From assembly GCA_020637615.1 (NCBI GenBank), contig JACKKC010000006.1, positions 1 through 64,000 of the forward strand: a stretch of DNA of 64,000 nt, given 5' to 3'. This document shows, in pieces, positions 42,990-52,758 of the stretch. Within the stretch, counting starts at the first letter, position 1. Each line of letters opens with the position of its first letter. Source of the DNA: Rhodovulum sp. (GTDB taxonomy: Bacteria; Pseudomonadota; Alphaproteobacteria; Rhodobacterales; Rhodobacteraceae). The notes under the pieces are model-generated. The model worked only from the letters and a program-made list of their open reading frames with translations, searched no databases and was not told the origin of the DNA. A program made the translations under genes and the position numbers.

Positions 42990-43792
42990 GCCATCTGCTG
43001 CGCAGGCCGTTCGGGAGCCATGGCAAGATGCACGAGATCACGCCCGTCTCGGCCGGCTGGCGCTATGTCGGCTTCTCGCTCTACGGGCTCAGGCCCGGCG
43101 ATACCGTCACCGAGGCCACCGGCGACCGGGAGGTCATCCTGGTGCTCGTCGAGGGCAAGGCGCGCATCGAAGGCGCCGGGCAGGATTGGGGCCTGCTCGG
43201 CGAGCGGATGAACGTCTTCGAGAAGACCCCGCCGCATTGCCTCTACCTGCCGAACGGCAGCACCTGGACCGCCACCGCCGAGACCGACTGCCAGCTCGCG
43301 GTCTGCTCGGCGCCGGGCAGGGGCGGCCACGCGCCCCGCCGCATCGGACCCGAGGGCATCACGCTCACCGCGCGCGGCAAGGGCGCCAATACCCGCCACA
43401 TCAACAACATCGCCATGGAGGCGGAGGACTGGTGCGATTCCCTCCTCGTCACCGAGGTCTTCACGCCCCCGGGCCATTGGTCGTCCTACCCGTCCCACCG
43501 CCACGACGAGGACGACTTCCCGCGCATCACCTACCTCGAGGAGACCTATTATCACCGGCTGAACCCGAAGGACGGCTTCGGCATCCAGCGGGTCTATACC
43601 GACGACGGGTCGCTCGACGAGACCATGGCGGTCCGGGACGGCGAGGTGGTGCTGGTGCCGCGCGGACACCATCCCTGCGGCGCGCCCCACGGCTTCGAGA
43701 TGTATTATCTCAACGTCATGGCCGGGCCGCTGCGCAAATGGCGCTTCGTCCCCGCGCCCGAGGTCGAGTGGATCATGAAGCGCGACGCGTGA
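42986..43792 (+). CDS. iolB: 5-deoxy-glucuronate isomerase
   Basis: 268 residues, standard IolB length. Bicupin with G-F-S-L-Y-G-L-R-P-G-D-T, the metal-binding-type W-S-S-Y-P-S-H-R-H-D-E-D-D-F-P (about 167-180) and V-P-R-G-H-H-P-C-G-A-P-H-G near the end. It isomerises 5-deoxyglucuronate to 2-deoxy-5-keto-gluconate. Coupled to the preceding small ORF. Confidence 0.96.
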   Translation: MSHLLRRPFGSHGKMHEITPVSAGWRYVGFSLYGLRPGDTVTEATGDREVILVLVEGKARIEGAGQDWGLLGERMNVFEKTPPHCLYLPNGSTWTATAETDCQLAVCSAPGRGGHAPRRIGPEGITLTARGKGANTRHINNIAMEAEDWCDSLLVTEVFTPPGHWSSYPSHRHDEDDFPRITYLEETYYHRLNPKDGFGIQRVYTDDGSLDETMAVRDGEVVLVPRGHHPCGAPHGFEMYYLNVMAGPLRKWRFVPAPEVEWIMKRDA

Positions 43793-43800
43793 GAGCCGCC

Positions 43801-44640
43801 ATGGATTTCGCGCTCAACCAGAAGACGGTTTCCGGCCTCGGCTTCCCCGCCTTCCTCGACCTGGCGGCGGAGCTCGGCTGCGTCGGCGTCGAGCCGCGCA
43901 ACGACCTCGGCCGGCCGTTCTTCGACGGCCTGCCGCCCGCCCGCGCGGCGGCCATGGCGCGGGAGCGCGGCCTCCGCCTGCTCGGCCTCAGCGAGGTCTA
44001 CGGCTTCGACGACTGGACCCCCGGGCGCCGCGACGCCGTCGCCGCGCTGATCGAGGCCGCCGATGCGGCGGGCGCGGAGACCATCAGCCTCATCCCCCGG
44101 GTGGATCGTCGCGACCCCGATGCCGGGGCCCGGGCGCGGAACCTGCGCGAGGTCGTCGCCGCGATCGCGCCGATGCTCGCCGGCACCGCCGTCACTGCGC
44201 TCCTCGAGCCGATCGGCTTCGCCGAATGCTCGATGAAGTTCCAGCGCGAGGCGGTCGCGGCCATCGAGGATCTCGGGCTCGGCGAGCGCTTCGGCATCGT
44301 CCACGACACCTTCCAGCACGCGCTGGCGGCGGACGGGGACTATCTCGTCGCCCATGTCCGCATGGTCCATATCTCCGGCGTCGCCGGCACGGGCGCGCTG
44401 ACGGACGGGGAGGATGCGGCGCGGGGTCTCCTCGACGAGGGCGACCGGACCGGCGCGGTCGAACAGATCCGCCGGCTGATCGCAGCCGGCTATCGCGGCC
44501 CCTTCTCCTTCGAATGCACCGATCCGGGCATTCGCGAGCGCAGCGACCCCAAGGCGCCGATCGCCGGGTCGATCGCCTATCTCCGCCGGACCATCTCCGG
44601 CGCCGACACGTTGACGGGCAGTCCCGCCGCCCGCCTGTGA
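43801..44640 (+). CDS. iolI: TIM-barrel isomerase, IolI-like
   Basis: 279 residues. M-D-F-A-L-N-Q-K-T-V, V-G-V-E-P-R-N-D, L-L-E-P-I-G-F, G-I-V-H-D-T-F-Q-H and F-S-F-E-C-T are the barrel metal-site segments of hydroxypyruvate-isomerase/2-keto-myo-inositol-isomerase type proteins. Its place between iolB and iolA supports an IolI-type role (interconverting keto-inositols), but hydroxypyruvate isomerase activity cannot be excluded. Confidence 0.78.
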   Translation: MDFALNQKTVSGLGFPAFLDLAAELGCVGVEPRNDLGRPFFDGLPPARAAAMARERGLRLLGLSEVYGFDDWTPGRRDAVAALIEAADAAGAETISLIPRVDRRDPDAGARARNLREVVAAIAPMLAGTAVTALLEPIGFAECSMKFQREAVAAIEDLGLGERFGIVHDTFQHALAADGDYLVAHVRMVHISGVAGTGALTDGEDAARGLLDEGDRTGAVEQIRRLIAAGYRGPFSFECTDPGIRERSDPKAPIAGSIAYLRRTISGADTLTGSPAARL

Positions 44641-44664
44641 CAGCAGCAAACCAAAGAGGAAACG

Positions 44665-46164
<1,500 letters not shown>

Positions 46165-46355
46165 CAGGCGGCCCGAGACCGGTGCCCGCCCGGGGAATCC
46201 TGCGGGCGCCCTGAGCGCTCCCTGCGCCGACCGGTTCGGCAGGGGGCGCCGATCGGAAACCGGGAAGCCGTCCTCCGATGCCGATCCCGAGCCACGGGTT
46301 CGAGCGGATCATCCCCGACAGGCGATCCGCATCCGCCCGGAGCCGGGTCCCGAGC

Positions 46356-46500
46356 CTGATCGACCGGTGTCGATCGGGCCGCGCCGGCCCTTCCCTGGGG
46401 GCCGGTGCGCAGCGCGCGCGCCGTCCAGGGCCGCCCCGTCCCGATCTTCCAGCGGTGGCGACGCGGCACCCCCTCGCCCTGCGGCGCGCGCCTTTGGGCA
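46356..46500 (+). repeat. Dispersed GC-rich intergenic repeat, copy D
   Basis: Begins with GATCGACCGGTGTCGATCGG and aligns with 47626-47770 at about 80% over 145 bp by eye, same orientation. The first shared block runs about 35 bp almost without change. Confidence 0.72.
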
Positions 46501-46624
46501 AATGCGGCTTCGGCCGCGCGACCTTCCTCTCTCCAGAGGCCCGGTCTGGCGGACACGGGGCCGGCCATCCGTCCCGGCCGATCACCCGCAGATAGTATTG
46601 CCTTCCAAACCGGGTCTGTTTCTT

Positions 46625-46639
46625 TATATTATACAATAT
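46625..46639 (-). promoter_or_regulatory. Operator-like site upstream of the UTRA regulator
   Basis: The minus strand reads ATATTGTATAATATA; the suy operon promoter has ATCTTGTATCTTATA at 47919-47933 (12 of 15 identical). It lies about 80 bp before the regulator start, suggesting autoregulation. Confidence 0.5.
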
Positions 46640-46720
46640 GTCGGGCGATCTTGCGCTCGGGAATCCGGTCAGGGGCCATCTCCGGGCTGCGCCTCCGGTC
46701 GAACAGCGCGAAGGCGTGCC

Positions 46721-47464
46721 ATGGATGGTTTGAGCGAGAAATCTCCCCTGCTTCCGCAGCCTCTCTACAAGCGCGCGGAGATCGAGATGACCAACCGCAT
46801 CGCCACCGGCCGGTGGGCGGCGGGCTCTCAGCTTCCGAACGAATTCATGCTGGCCGAGGAATTCGGGGTCAGTCAGGGAACCATCCGCAAGGCACTGGTC
46901 GCCATGGAGAACCGCGGGCTCCTGCTGCGCAGCCCCGGCCGGGGGACGGTGATCTGCAAGACCACGCCCGAGGAATCGCTCTATGCCTTCTTCCGCCTGC
47001 GGAACGAGAAGGGCGAGATGGTGGTCCCGACGCCGATGCGCGAAAGCATCGAGGTCGCGGCGCCCACAGCGCGCGAGACGGAGATCCTAGGGAAAGGCTG
47101 CGAGGCGGTCGCGCGCTTGACCCGCGTCCGCCAGAACGAGCAGCGGCCCTTCGTGCTCGAGAAGATGAGCTTCGACGCCGCGAACTGCGCCGGCATGGCC
47201 GAGGATCTGCCCCTGCCCAGCTCGCTCTATCCCTATCTCCACGAGCGCTTCGGCCTCGTCATCATGACGGTGCAGGAATCGATCACCGCGGCGGTGGCGG
47301 ACACGGAGCTGGCCGAGACCCTGGCGGTCGAGCCCGGGGCGCCGCTCCTGAAGATCGTGCGCATCGCCTACGACCTTACCAACCGGGCGGTCGAACTCCG
47401 CGACAGCCACTACCGGACGGATTTCGCTTCCTATCACATTCAGTTGTCGAGGTCCGATCACTGA
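46721..47464 (+). CDS. GntR-family regulator with UTRA domain
   Basis: 247 residues from the ATG at 46721. Winged HTH at about 14-82: P-L-Y-K-R-A-E-I-E-M-T-N-R-I-A-T-G-R-W, L-P-N-E-F-M-L-A-E-E-F-G-V-S-Q-G-T-I-R-K-A-L, R-S-P-G-R-G-T-V. The C-terminal UTRA ligand domain has E-K-M-S-F-D-A-A and D-S-H-Y-R-T-D. It precedes the sulfolactate-type genes on the same strand, and shared operator-like words suggest it controls them and itself. Ligand unknown. Confidence 0.92.
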   Translation: MDGLSEKSPLLPQPLYKRAEIEMTNRIATGRWAAGSQLPNEFMLAEEFGVSQGTIRKALVAMENRGLLLRSPGRGTVICKTTPEESLYAFFRLRNEKGEMVVPTPMRESIEVAAPTARETEILGKGCEAVARLTRVRQNEQRPFVLEKMSFDAANCAGMAEDLPLPSSLYPYLHERFGLVIMTVQESITAAVADTELAETLAVEPGAPLLKIVRIAYDLTNRAVELRDSHYRTDFASYHIQLSRSDH

Positions 47465-47508
47465 CGGCGGCGGGCGCTTGCTGTGGCGCCGCAGCCTTCC
47501 CCCGGCGG

Positions 47509-47530
47509 GAGGCACTGCCTCGCGCCGGTT
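47509..47530 (+). repeat. Dispersed palindromic repeat, copy C (partial)
   Basis: GAGGCACTGCCTCGCGCCGG plus TT is identical over 22 bp to the reverse complement of the central palindrome of copy B (54062-54083). It lies 45 bp after the regulator stop. Confidence 0.68.
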
Positions 47531-47625
47531 TGGGGGGTTGAGCGAGCGATTCAGCCCCGGTTCGTAGGATAACGGCCGCCCTCACCGTCGGCCTCAAGCC
47601 CGCTCTGAGCCAGGGATCCCCAGCC

Positions 47626-47850
47626 CGATCGACCGGTGTCGATCGGGCCGCGCCGGCCCTGCCCGGGGCCGGCGCGCTTCGCGCACCGTCCAGGGCCGAC
47701 GCGTCCCGATCCTCAACCGCCGGGAAGGCTGCACCCCCCTCGCCCTGCGGCTTGCGCCTCCGGACGACCGGTCCGGGCGACGCGCCACTGGCGCCTCGCC
47801 TTATCGGTCCGGGGGAATGCTCGGCGGGCCGCGCGGGTCGCGGCCTTCTT
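47626..47850 (+). repeat. Dispersed GC-rich intergenic repeat, copy E (longest)
   Basis: The first part (47626-47770) matches copy D; the second part (47722-47850) matches copy F in reverse orientation, so this copy links the two. It contains nested palindromes (CGATCGACCGGTGTCGATCG; GCGCCACTGGCGC). Confidence 0.72.
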
Positions 47851-47905
47851 CCTGGCCCGAGGCTCGGGCCGGGGGCCACCGGTACGAGTTCCCGGCAATC
47901 AAGGA

Positions 47906-47935
47906 TTGACGCATCAAAATCTTGTATCTTATATA
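47906..47935 (+). promoter_or_regulatory. Sigma-70 promoter of the sulfolactate operon with operator
   Basis: TTGACG (47906-47911), 18-bp spacer, TATATA (47930-47935). The operator-like ATCTTGTATCTTATA (47919-47933) overlaps spacer and -10, a classic repressor position. Confidence 0.65.
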
Positions 47936-47987
47936 AGTAAATGGAGTCGCGCGACACCGGCGCGCAGGACGGCTCCCGGGGAGGAAC

Positions 47988-48128
47988 ATGTTTGCGTCAG
48001 CCTTTGCGGGGCCCGAGGCCGTGAGCAGGTTCCCGGTCGGGAACCGCACGCGGGCCACGGCTCCGGCTTCGGAGGTGACCGCGATGGCAAGGCCCGCCCC
48101 GCTCCCGGCACCGGGACGGAATCCATGA
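47988..48128 (+). CDS. Small ORF (46 codons) coupled to the dehydrogenase gene
   Basis: ATG at 47988 preceded by a strong GGGGAGGAAC and ending in a TGA that overlaps the next start (ATGA, 48125-48128). Encodes M-F-A-S-A-F-A-G-P-E-A-V and is rich in Ala, Pro and Arg, with no recognised family. It could be a leader peptide that couples translation or just a leader-region ORF. The ribosome site is better than that of the dehydrogenase, which is why it is listed. Confidence 0.42.
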   Translation: MFASAFAGPEAVSRFPVGNRTRATAPASEVTAMARPAPLPAPGRNP

Positions 48129-49333
48129 TCGCCATCGGCTTTCCCCTGATCTACCGCCAGGGCGCCGGCCTGCTGGCCAGGCTCGGCGATCTGGTCCAGC
48201 CCTTCGGCCGGAGACCCTACATCGTGGCCGATGCCTTCGTGCAGCGCACCTACGGCGCGGCCGTCCGCGCGTCGCTGCAGGCCGCCGGGCTGGCGCCGGT
48301 CTTCGACGACTTCCGCGGCGAATGCGCGCCGCGGGCGATCGCGGCGGCGGCGGCCCGGGTCCGGGAGGGGCGGCACGACTGCATCGTCGGCCTCGGCGGC
48401 GGCAAGGCCATCGACACCGCCAAGGCGGTGAAGATCGAGACCGGTCTGCCGATCATCGTGGTGCCCACCATCGCCTCGAACGATTCCTCCACCAGCCGGC
48501 TCGCGATCACCTACGAGGAGGACGGCAGCTTCATCGGGCCGCGCTTCATGAAGGCCAATCCCGAAGCGATCTTCGTCGATACCGAGGTCATCGCGCGCGC
48601 GCCGGTGCGCTTCTTCTGCGCCGGCATCGCGGATGCGCTGGTGACCCGGTTCGAGGCCGAGCAGGTCGTCGCGGCGGGCAAGCCGAACTTCTTCGACGCG
48701 AGGCCGACCGAAACGGCGATCTGCCTGGCGGAGCATTGCTACCACCTGATCCGCACCTACGGGCCGCAGGCGGTGGCGGACGTGGCCGCGCAGCGAGCCA
48801 GCAGCGCCGTCGAGAAGGTCACCGAGGCGAACATCCTCTTCAGCGGGCTGGGCTTCGAAGGCTGCGGCGTCGCGGGCGCCCATGCCATCGGGATGGCGCT
48901 GTCGGTGCTGCCCGGCGCCAGGGGGATCCTGCATGGCGAGGAGGTCGCGATCGGGCTTCTGGCGCAGCTGTGGCTGGAAGGCCGGGACGCGGCCTTCATG
49001 GAGGACATGCTCGACTTCTACGGTCGGGTCCGCCTGCCGCGCAGCCTCGCCGAACTCGGACTGAAGGAGATCGGCGACGCGGATCTGCGCCGCGTGGCGA
49101 CCTATGCCGCGCGGGAGGGCAGCCGCCTGCACAACATGAACCGCAGCGTCACCGCCGAGGACGTGGCGCAGGCGCTCGGCTTCGTCGCCGCGCTCGACCG
49201 GACCTATCCCGGCCCGCCCCGCTTCCCCGATCCGCAGCACCGGACGCAGGACCCGTCGAGCCCAACCCCGTCCGCCGCATCCCCTGTCGGAGCCGAGCTC
49301 CGGCGGGCGCAAAATGGAGGAAACCGTGAGTAA
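48125..49333 (+). CDS. Iron-containing alcohol dehydrogenase, glycerol-dehydrogenase (GldA)-like
   Basis: 402 residues. Group III alcohol dehydrogenase fold: G-L-G-G-G-K-A-I-D-T-A-K-A (NAD binding, about 93-105), V-P-T-I-A-S-N-D-S-S-T-S (GldA-type), the metal-ligand region F-C-A-G-I-A-D-A-L (Asp about 168) and two later His segments, A-H-A-I-G-M-A and I-L-H-G-E-E-V-A-I-G. It should oxidise a vicinal diol/polyol with NAD. Position at the head of the suy genes suggests a C3 sulfonate polyol such as 2,3-dihydroxypropanesulfonate as one possibility (speculative). A Pro/Ser-rich C-terminal tail of about 35 residues is unusual, and its end overlaps suyA. Confidence 0.85.
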   Translation: MIAIGFPLIYRQGAGLLARLGDLVQPFGRRPYIVADAFVQRTYGAAVRASLQAAGLAPVFDDFRGECAPRAIAAAAARVREGRHDCIVGLGGGKAIDTAKAVKIETGLPIIVVPTIASNDSSTSRLAITYEEDGSFIGPRFMKANPEAIFVDTEVIARAPVRFFCAGIADALVTRFEAEQVVAAGKPNFFDARPTETAICLAEHCYHLIRTYGPQAVADVAAQRASSAVEKVTEANILFSGLGFEGCGVAGAHAIGMALSVLPGARGILHGEEVAIGLLAQLWLEGRDAAFMEDMLDFYGRVRLPRSLAELGLKEIGDADLRRVATYAAREGSRLHNMNRSVTAEDVAQALGFVAALDRTYPGPPRFPDPQHRTQDPSSPTPSAASPVGAELRRAQNGGNRE

Positions 49334-49613
49334 ACCACAACTTCTCGTCCACGATCACGAAGACAATGTCGGCGTCGTCGTCGTGGAGGATCTCGCCGCC
49401 GGCACCGAGATGCTCTGCGTCGTCACGGCCGACAATTCCGACTTCCGGCTGACCGCGAAGGCCGACATCCCCATCGGCCACAAGGTCGCGCTCAAGGCGA
49501 TGAAGGCCGGCGATACCGTGACGAAATACGGCGAGGACATCGGGAGGATGATCGCCGATGTCGCGGTCGGCGATCACGTCCACGTCCACAATTGCAAGAC
49601 CAAGAGGTGGTAG
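49326..49613 (+). CDS. suyA: Sulfolactate sulfo-lyase small subunit-like (UxaA N-terminal/SAF domain)
   Basis: 95 residues from a GTG at 49326 with TGGAGG 5 bp upstream; an ATG at 49314 in frame is the alternative. SAF-type domain: L-V-H-D-H-E-D-N-V-G-V-V, I-P-I-G-H-K-V-A-L-K, V-T-K-Y-G-E-D-I-G and H-V-H-V-H-N at the C-terminus, as in SuyA and the N-terminal part of altronate dehydratase. The pairing with a SuyB-like gene and slcC-comC-suyZ homologues makes the sulfolactate assignment preferable to sugar-acid dehydratase. Confidence 0.8.
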   Translation: MSKPQLLVHDHEDNVGVVVVEDLAAGTEMLCVVTADNSDFRLTAKADIPIGHKVALKAMKAGDTVTKYGEDIGRMIADVAVGDHVHVHNCKTKRW

Positions 49614-49615
49614 CC

Positions 49616-50797
49616 ATGGCACTCGATTTTTCCAGCATGACCGTCAAGGCCTGGCGGCGCGAGAACGGCCGGGTGGGGGTGCGCAACCACGTGCTGATCC
49701 TGCCCGTGGACGACATCTCCAACGCCGCCTGCGAGGCCGTGGCGAACAACGTCAAGGGCACCATGGCGATCCCGCACGCCTACGGCCGCCTCCAGTTCGG
49801 CGAGGATCTGGACCTGCATTTCCGCACCATCATCGGCACCGGCGCCAATCCCAATGTCGCGGCGGTGGTGGTGATCGGCATCGAGCCCGAATGGACCCAG
49901 ATCGTGGTCGATGGCATCGCGAAGACCGGCAAGCCGGTGCACGGCGTCTCGATCGAGCAGAAGGGCGATTTCGAGACCATCCGGCTGGCCAGCTGGAAGG
50001 CCAAGGAATTCGTGCAATGGGCCTCCGAGCAGCAGAAGGAGGACTGCCCGATCGGCGACCTGTGGATCTCGACGAAATGCGGCGAGAGCGACACCACCAC
50101 GGGCCTCTCGTCCTGCCCGACCGTGGGCAACATGTACGACAAGCTGCTTCCCGAGGGGATCTACGGCTGCTTCGGCGAGACCTCCGAGATCACCGGCGCC
50201 GAGCATATCTGCGTGAAGCGCGCCGCGACGCCCGAGGCGGGCGAGGCCTTCATGAGGATCTTCCAGGCCTATCAGGACGAGGTGATCGAACCCTTCAAGA
50301 CCTCCGATCTCTCCGACAGCCAGCCCACCAAGGGCAACATCCTCGGCGGCCTGACCACCATCGAGGAAAAGGCGCTGGGCAATCTCGAGAAGATCGGCCG
50401 CACATCGACCTACATCGACGCGATCGGGCCGGCGGTCGCGCCCGGCAAGGGGGCGGGGCTCTATTTCATGGACACCTCCTCGGCCGCCGCCGAATGCGTG
50501 ACCCTGATGGCGGCCGCGGGCTACGTGATCCACACCTTCCCGACCGGCCAGGGCAACGTCATCGGCAATCCGATCGTCCCGGTCATCAAGATCTCGGGCA
50601 ACCCCCGCACCCTGCGGACGATGTCCGAGCATATCGACGTGGACGTCACCGGCGTCCTGACCCGGGAGATGACCATCGACGAGGCGGGCGACGCGCTCAT
50701 CGCGATGATCCTGCGCACCGCGAACGGCCGCTGCACCGCCTCCGAGGCCCTGGGCCACCGCGAGTTCTCCATGACCAAGCTCTATCGCTCGGCCTAG
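49616..50797 (+). CDS. suyB: (2R)-sulfolactate sulfo-lyase large subunit-like (UxaA family)
   Basis: 393 residues; the ATG at 49616 is 2 bp after suyA with its ribosome site inside the suyA end. UxaA C-terminal family: W-R-R-E-N-G-R-V-G-V-R-N-H-V-L-I-L-P-V-D-D-I-S-N-A, M-A-I-P-H-A-Y-G-R-L-Q-F, G-T-G-A-N-P-N-V-A-A-V-V-V and Cys-bearing segments K-C-G-E-S-D-T-T and S-S-C-P-T-V-G (likely Fe ligands). With SuyA it would cleave sulfolactate to pyruvate and sulfite. Altronate dehydratase-like activity is the alternative. Confidence 0.82.
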   Translation: MALDFSSMTVKAWRRENGRVGVRNHVLILPVDDISNAACEAVANNVKGTMAIPHAYGRLQFGEDLDLHFRTIIGTGANPNVAAVVVIGIEPEWTQIVVDGIAKTGKPVHGVSIEQKGDFETIRLASWKAKEFVQWASEQQKEDCPIGDLWISTKCGESDTTTGLSSCPTVGNMYDKLLPEGIYGCFGETSEITGAEHICVKRAATPEAGEAFMRIFQAYQDEVIEPFKTSDLSDSQPTKGNILGGLTTIEEKALGNLEKIGRTSTYIDAIGPAVAPGKGAGLYFMDTSSAAAECVTLMAAAGYVIHTFPTGQGNVIGNPIVPVIKISGNPRTLRTMSEHIDVDVTGVLTREMTIDEAGDALIAMILRTANGRCTASEALGHREFSMTKLYRSA

Positions 50798-50800
50798 CCA

Positions 50801-51730
50801 ATGCGCGTCGTGGTCACGGAATTCATGGACGAGGAGGCGCTCGCGGCATTCGAGAGCGGCCTCTCCGTCACCTACGACCCCTCGCTGGTCGACGACCGCG
50901 GCGCGACCCTCGCGGCGGTCGGCGAGGCCGATGCCGTCATCGTGCGCAACCGCACCCGGATCGACCGCGAACTGCTCGACGCCGCGCCGAAGCTGCGCGC
51001 GGTGGGGCGGCTCGGGGTCGGGCTCGACAACATCGACCTCGACGCCTGCCGGACCCGCGCCATCGCGGTCCTGCCGGCGACCGGCGCCAACACCCTCTCG
51101 GTCGCGGAATACGTCATCGGCGCCACCATGGCCCTGGTGCGCGGAAGCTTCGCCGCCAGGGACGAGATGGTCGCCGGGCTCTGGCCGCGCAACGCACTCG
51201 GACGGGGCGGCGAGGTCTCGGGTCGGGTGATGGGCCTGCTGGGCCTCGGCGGCATCGCGCAGGCGGTCGCCGAAAGGGCCCGCGCGCTCGGCATGACGCT
51301 GGCCGCCCACGACCCCTTCCTGCCCGAGGATCACCCGGCCTGGGCGGGCGTCGGGCGCTGCGGTTTCGAGGATCTCCTGGGCCGGGCCGACGTGCTGAGC
51401 CTGCATGTCCCGCTCACCGAGGGAACGCGCGGGCTGCTCGGGGCCGATGCGCTCGCCCGGATGAAGCCGGGGGCGATCCTCGTCAACACCGCGCGCGGCG
51501 GCATCGTCGACGAAGCCGCGCTCGTGGCGGCCCTGACCTCCGGCGCCCTGGGCGGTGCTGCGCTCGACGTCTTCGCCACGGAACCGCTGACCGCGGAAGC
51601 GGGCGCGCTCTTCAGGAATTGCCCCAATCTGATCCTCACGCCCCATATCGCCGGCGTCACCGGCGAGGGCAACACCCGAGTCAGCCACCTCACGGTCGAG
51701 AACGTCCGGCGGGCCCTGGCGGGAGACTGA
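50801..51730 (+). CDS. slcC: (S)-sulfolactate dehydrogenase-like D-2-hydroxyacid dehydrogenase
   Basis: 309 residues. D-isomer-specific 2-hydroxyacid dehydrogenase: V-T-E-F-M-D-E-E-A-L start and V-G-R-L-G-V-G-L-D-N-I-D-L (as in SlcC), NAD motif G-L-L-G-L-G-G-I-A, catalytic Arg in N-T-A-R-G-G-I-V-D-E, Glu in D-V-F-A-T-E-P-L, and His in L-T-P-H-I-A-G. With ComC it would interconvert sulfolactate enantiomers via sulfopyruvate so that the R form feeds SuyAB. Starts 3 bp after suyB. Confidence 0.84.
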   Translation: MRVVVTEFMDEEALAAFESGLSVTYDPSLVDDRGATLAAVGEADAVIVRNRTRIDRELLDAAPKLRAVGRLGVGLDNIDLDACRTRAIAVLPATGANTLSVAEYVIGATMALVRGSFAARDEMVAGLWPRNALGRGGEVSGRVMGLLGLGGIAQAVAERARALGMTLAAHDPFLPEDHPAWAGVGRCGFEDLLGRADVLSLHVPLTEGTRGLLGADALARMKPGAILVNTARGGIVDEAALVAALTSGALGGAALDVFATEPLTAEAGALFRNCPNLILTPHIAGVTGEGNTRVSHLTVENVRRALAGD

Positions 51731-51731
51731 C

Positions 51732-52733
51732 ATGTCCGAACTCTTCACCGTCGATGCCGCCGAGGCGCTGGTCCGCGACGTGCTCCTCGCCAGCGACGTC
51801 TCGCCCGCAAATGCGGCCTCGGTCGCGCGCGCGCTCGTGGCCGCCGAGATCGACGGCCAGAAGGGCCACGGATTCTCGCGCCTCGCCGCCTATGCGGCGC
51901 AGGCCCGCTCGGGCAAGGTCGACGGCCATGCGGTGCCGCGGATCACCCGGCCCTTCGCGGCGGCGATCCTCGTCGATGCCGGCAACGGCTTCGCCTTTCC
52001 CGCCATCGACGCCGCCATCGACGCGCTCGCCGAAACCACGCCCGAGACCGGCATCGCCATGGCCGGCATCCGCCGCTCGCATCATTGCGGCCAGCTCGGC
52101 GCGCATGTGGAACGCCTCGCCGAGCGCGGCCTGATCGCGCTGATGGTCGCCAATTCCCCCGAGGCGATGGCGCCCTGGGGCGGGTCAAGGGCCGTCTTCG
52201 GCACCAACCCCATCGCCTTCGCCACGCCGCGCGAGGGGGCCGCGCCGCTGGTGATCGACCTCTCGCTCTCGAAGGTGGCCCGCGGCCGGATCATGGCCGC
52301 CGCACAGGCCGGCCAGGCCATCCCGGAAGGATGGGCGCTCGACGCGGGCGGCCGGCCGACCACCGACCCGACGGCCGCGCTGGCGGGCACGATGATCCCG
52401 CTCGGCGATGCCAAGGGCGCGGCGCTCGCGCTGGTCGTCGAGATCCTCTCGGCCACCCTGATCGGCGCCAACCACGCCTTCGAGGCGAGTTCCTTCTTCG
52501 ACGCCGAAGGTCCGCCGCCGGGCGTGGGCCAGACCATCATCGCCTTCCGGCCGGGCGTGGCGGGCTATGGCGCGCGGCTCGAGACGCTGCTCGGGGCGAT
52601 CCTCTCCCAGGAGGGGACGCGGCTTCCCGGCGCCGGCAAGGCCGCGGCGCGCCGGCGCGCCGCCGAGGCGGGGCTCGAGATCACCGAGGAGCGGCTCCGC
52701 GAGATCCGCGCACTGGTGCCCGGGACCCGGTGA
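51732..52733 (+). CDS. comC: (R)-sulfolactate dehydrogenase-like (malate/L-lactate dehydrogenase family)
   Basis: 333 residues of the LDH2/MDG2 family: A-E-I-D-G-Q-K-G-H-G-F-S-R-L, R-R-S-H-H-C-G-Q-L-G, F-G-T-N-P-I-A-F-A-T-P and M-I-P-L-G-D-A-K-G-A-A-L. The family reduces 2-oxo acids with NAD(P)H; ComC acts on sulfopyruvate. The neighbouring slcC and suyAB homologues support this specific role. 1-bp gap after slcC. Confidence 0.84.
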   Translation: MSELFTVDAAEALVRDVLLASDVSPANAASVARALVAAEIDGQKGHGFSRLAAYAAQARSGKVDGHAVPRITRPFAAAILVDAGNGFAFPAIDAAIDALAETTPETGIAMAGIRRSHHCGQLGAHVERLAERGLIALMVANSPEAMAPWGGSRAVFGTNPIAFATPREGAAPLVIDLSLSKVARGRIMAAAQAGQAIPEGWALDAGGRPTTDPTAALAGTMIPLGDAKGAALALVVEILSATLIGANHAFEASSFFDAEGPPPGVGQTIIAFRPGVAGYGARLETLLGAILSQEGTRLPGAGKAAARRRAAEAGLEITEERLREIRALVPGTR

Positions 52734-52758
52734 TCGCCCGGAACGGAAGGGAGCCGCC

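Larger units (their letters stand above)
46165..46720. other. Intergenic region with repeat copy and regulator promoter
   Basis: No supported gene in 556 bp. It contains repeat copy D (46356-46500) and, nearer the regulator, an AT-rich operator-like segment at 46625-46639. Confidence 0.55.
47465..47987. other. Intergenic region with two repeat copies and suy promoter
   Basis: No gene in about 520 bp apart from the small ORF that begins at 47988. Holds repeat copy C (47509-47530), copy E (47626-47850) and the promoter at 47906-47935. Confidence 0.55.

Noticed and set aside
49616..50797. Annotation of the UxaA-family pair as altronate dehydratase
   Set aside because: The split small/large subunit form and the adjacent slcC, comC and suyZ homologues fit sulfolactate sulfo-lyase better; no uronate or altronate genes are nearby.
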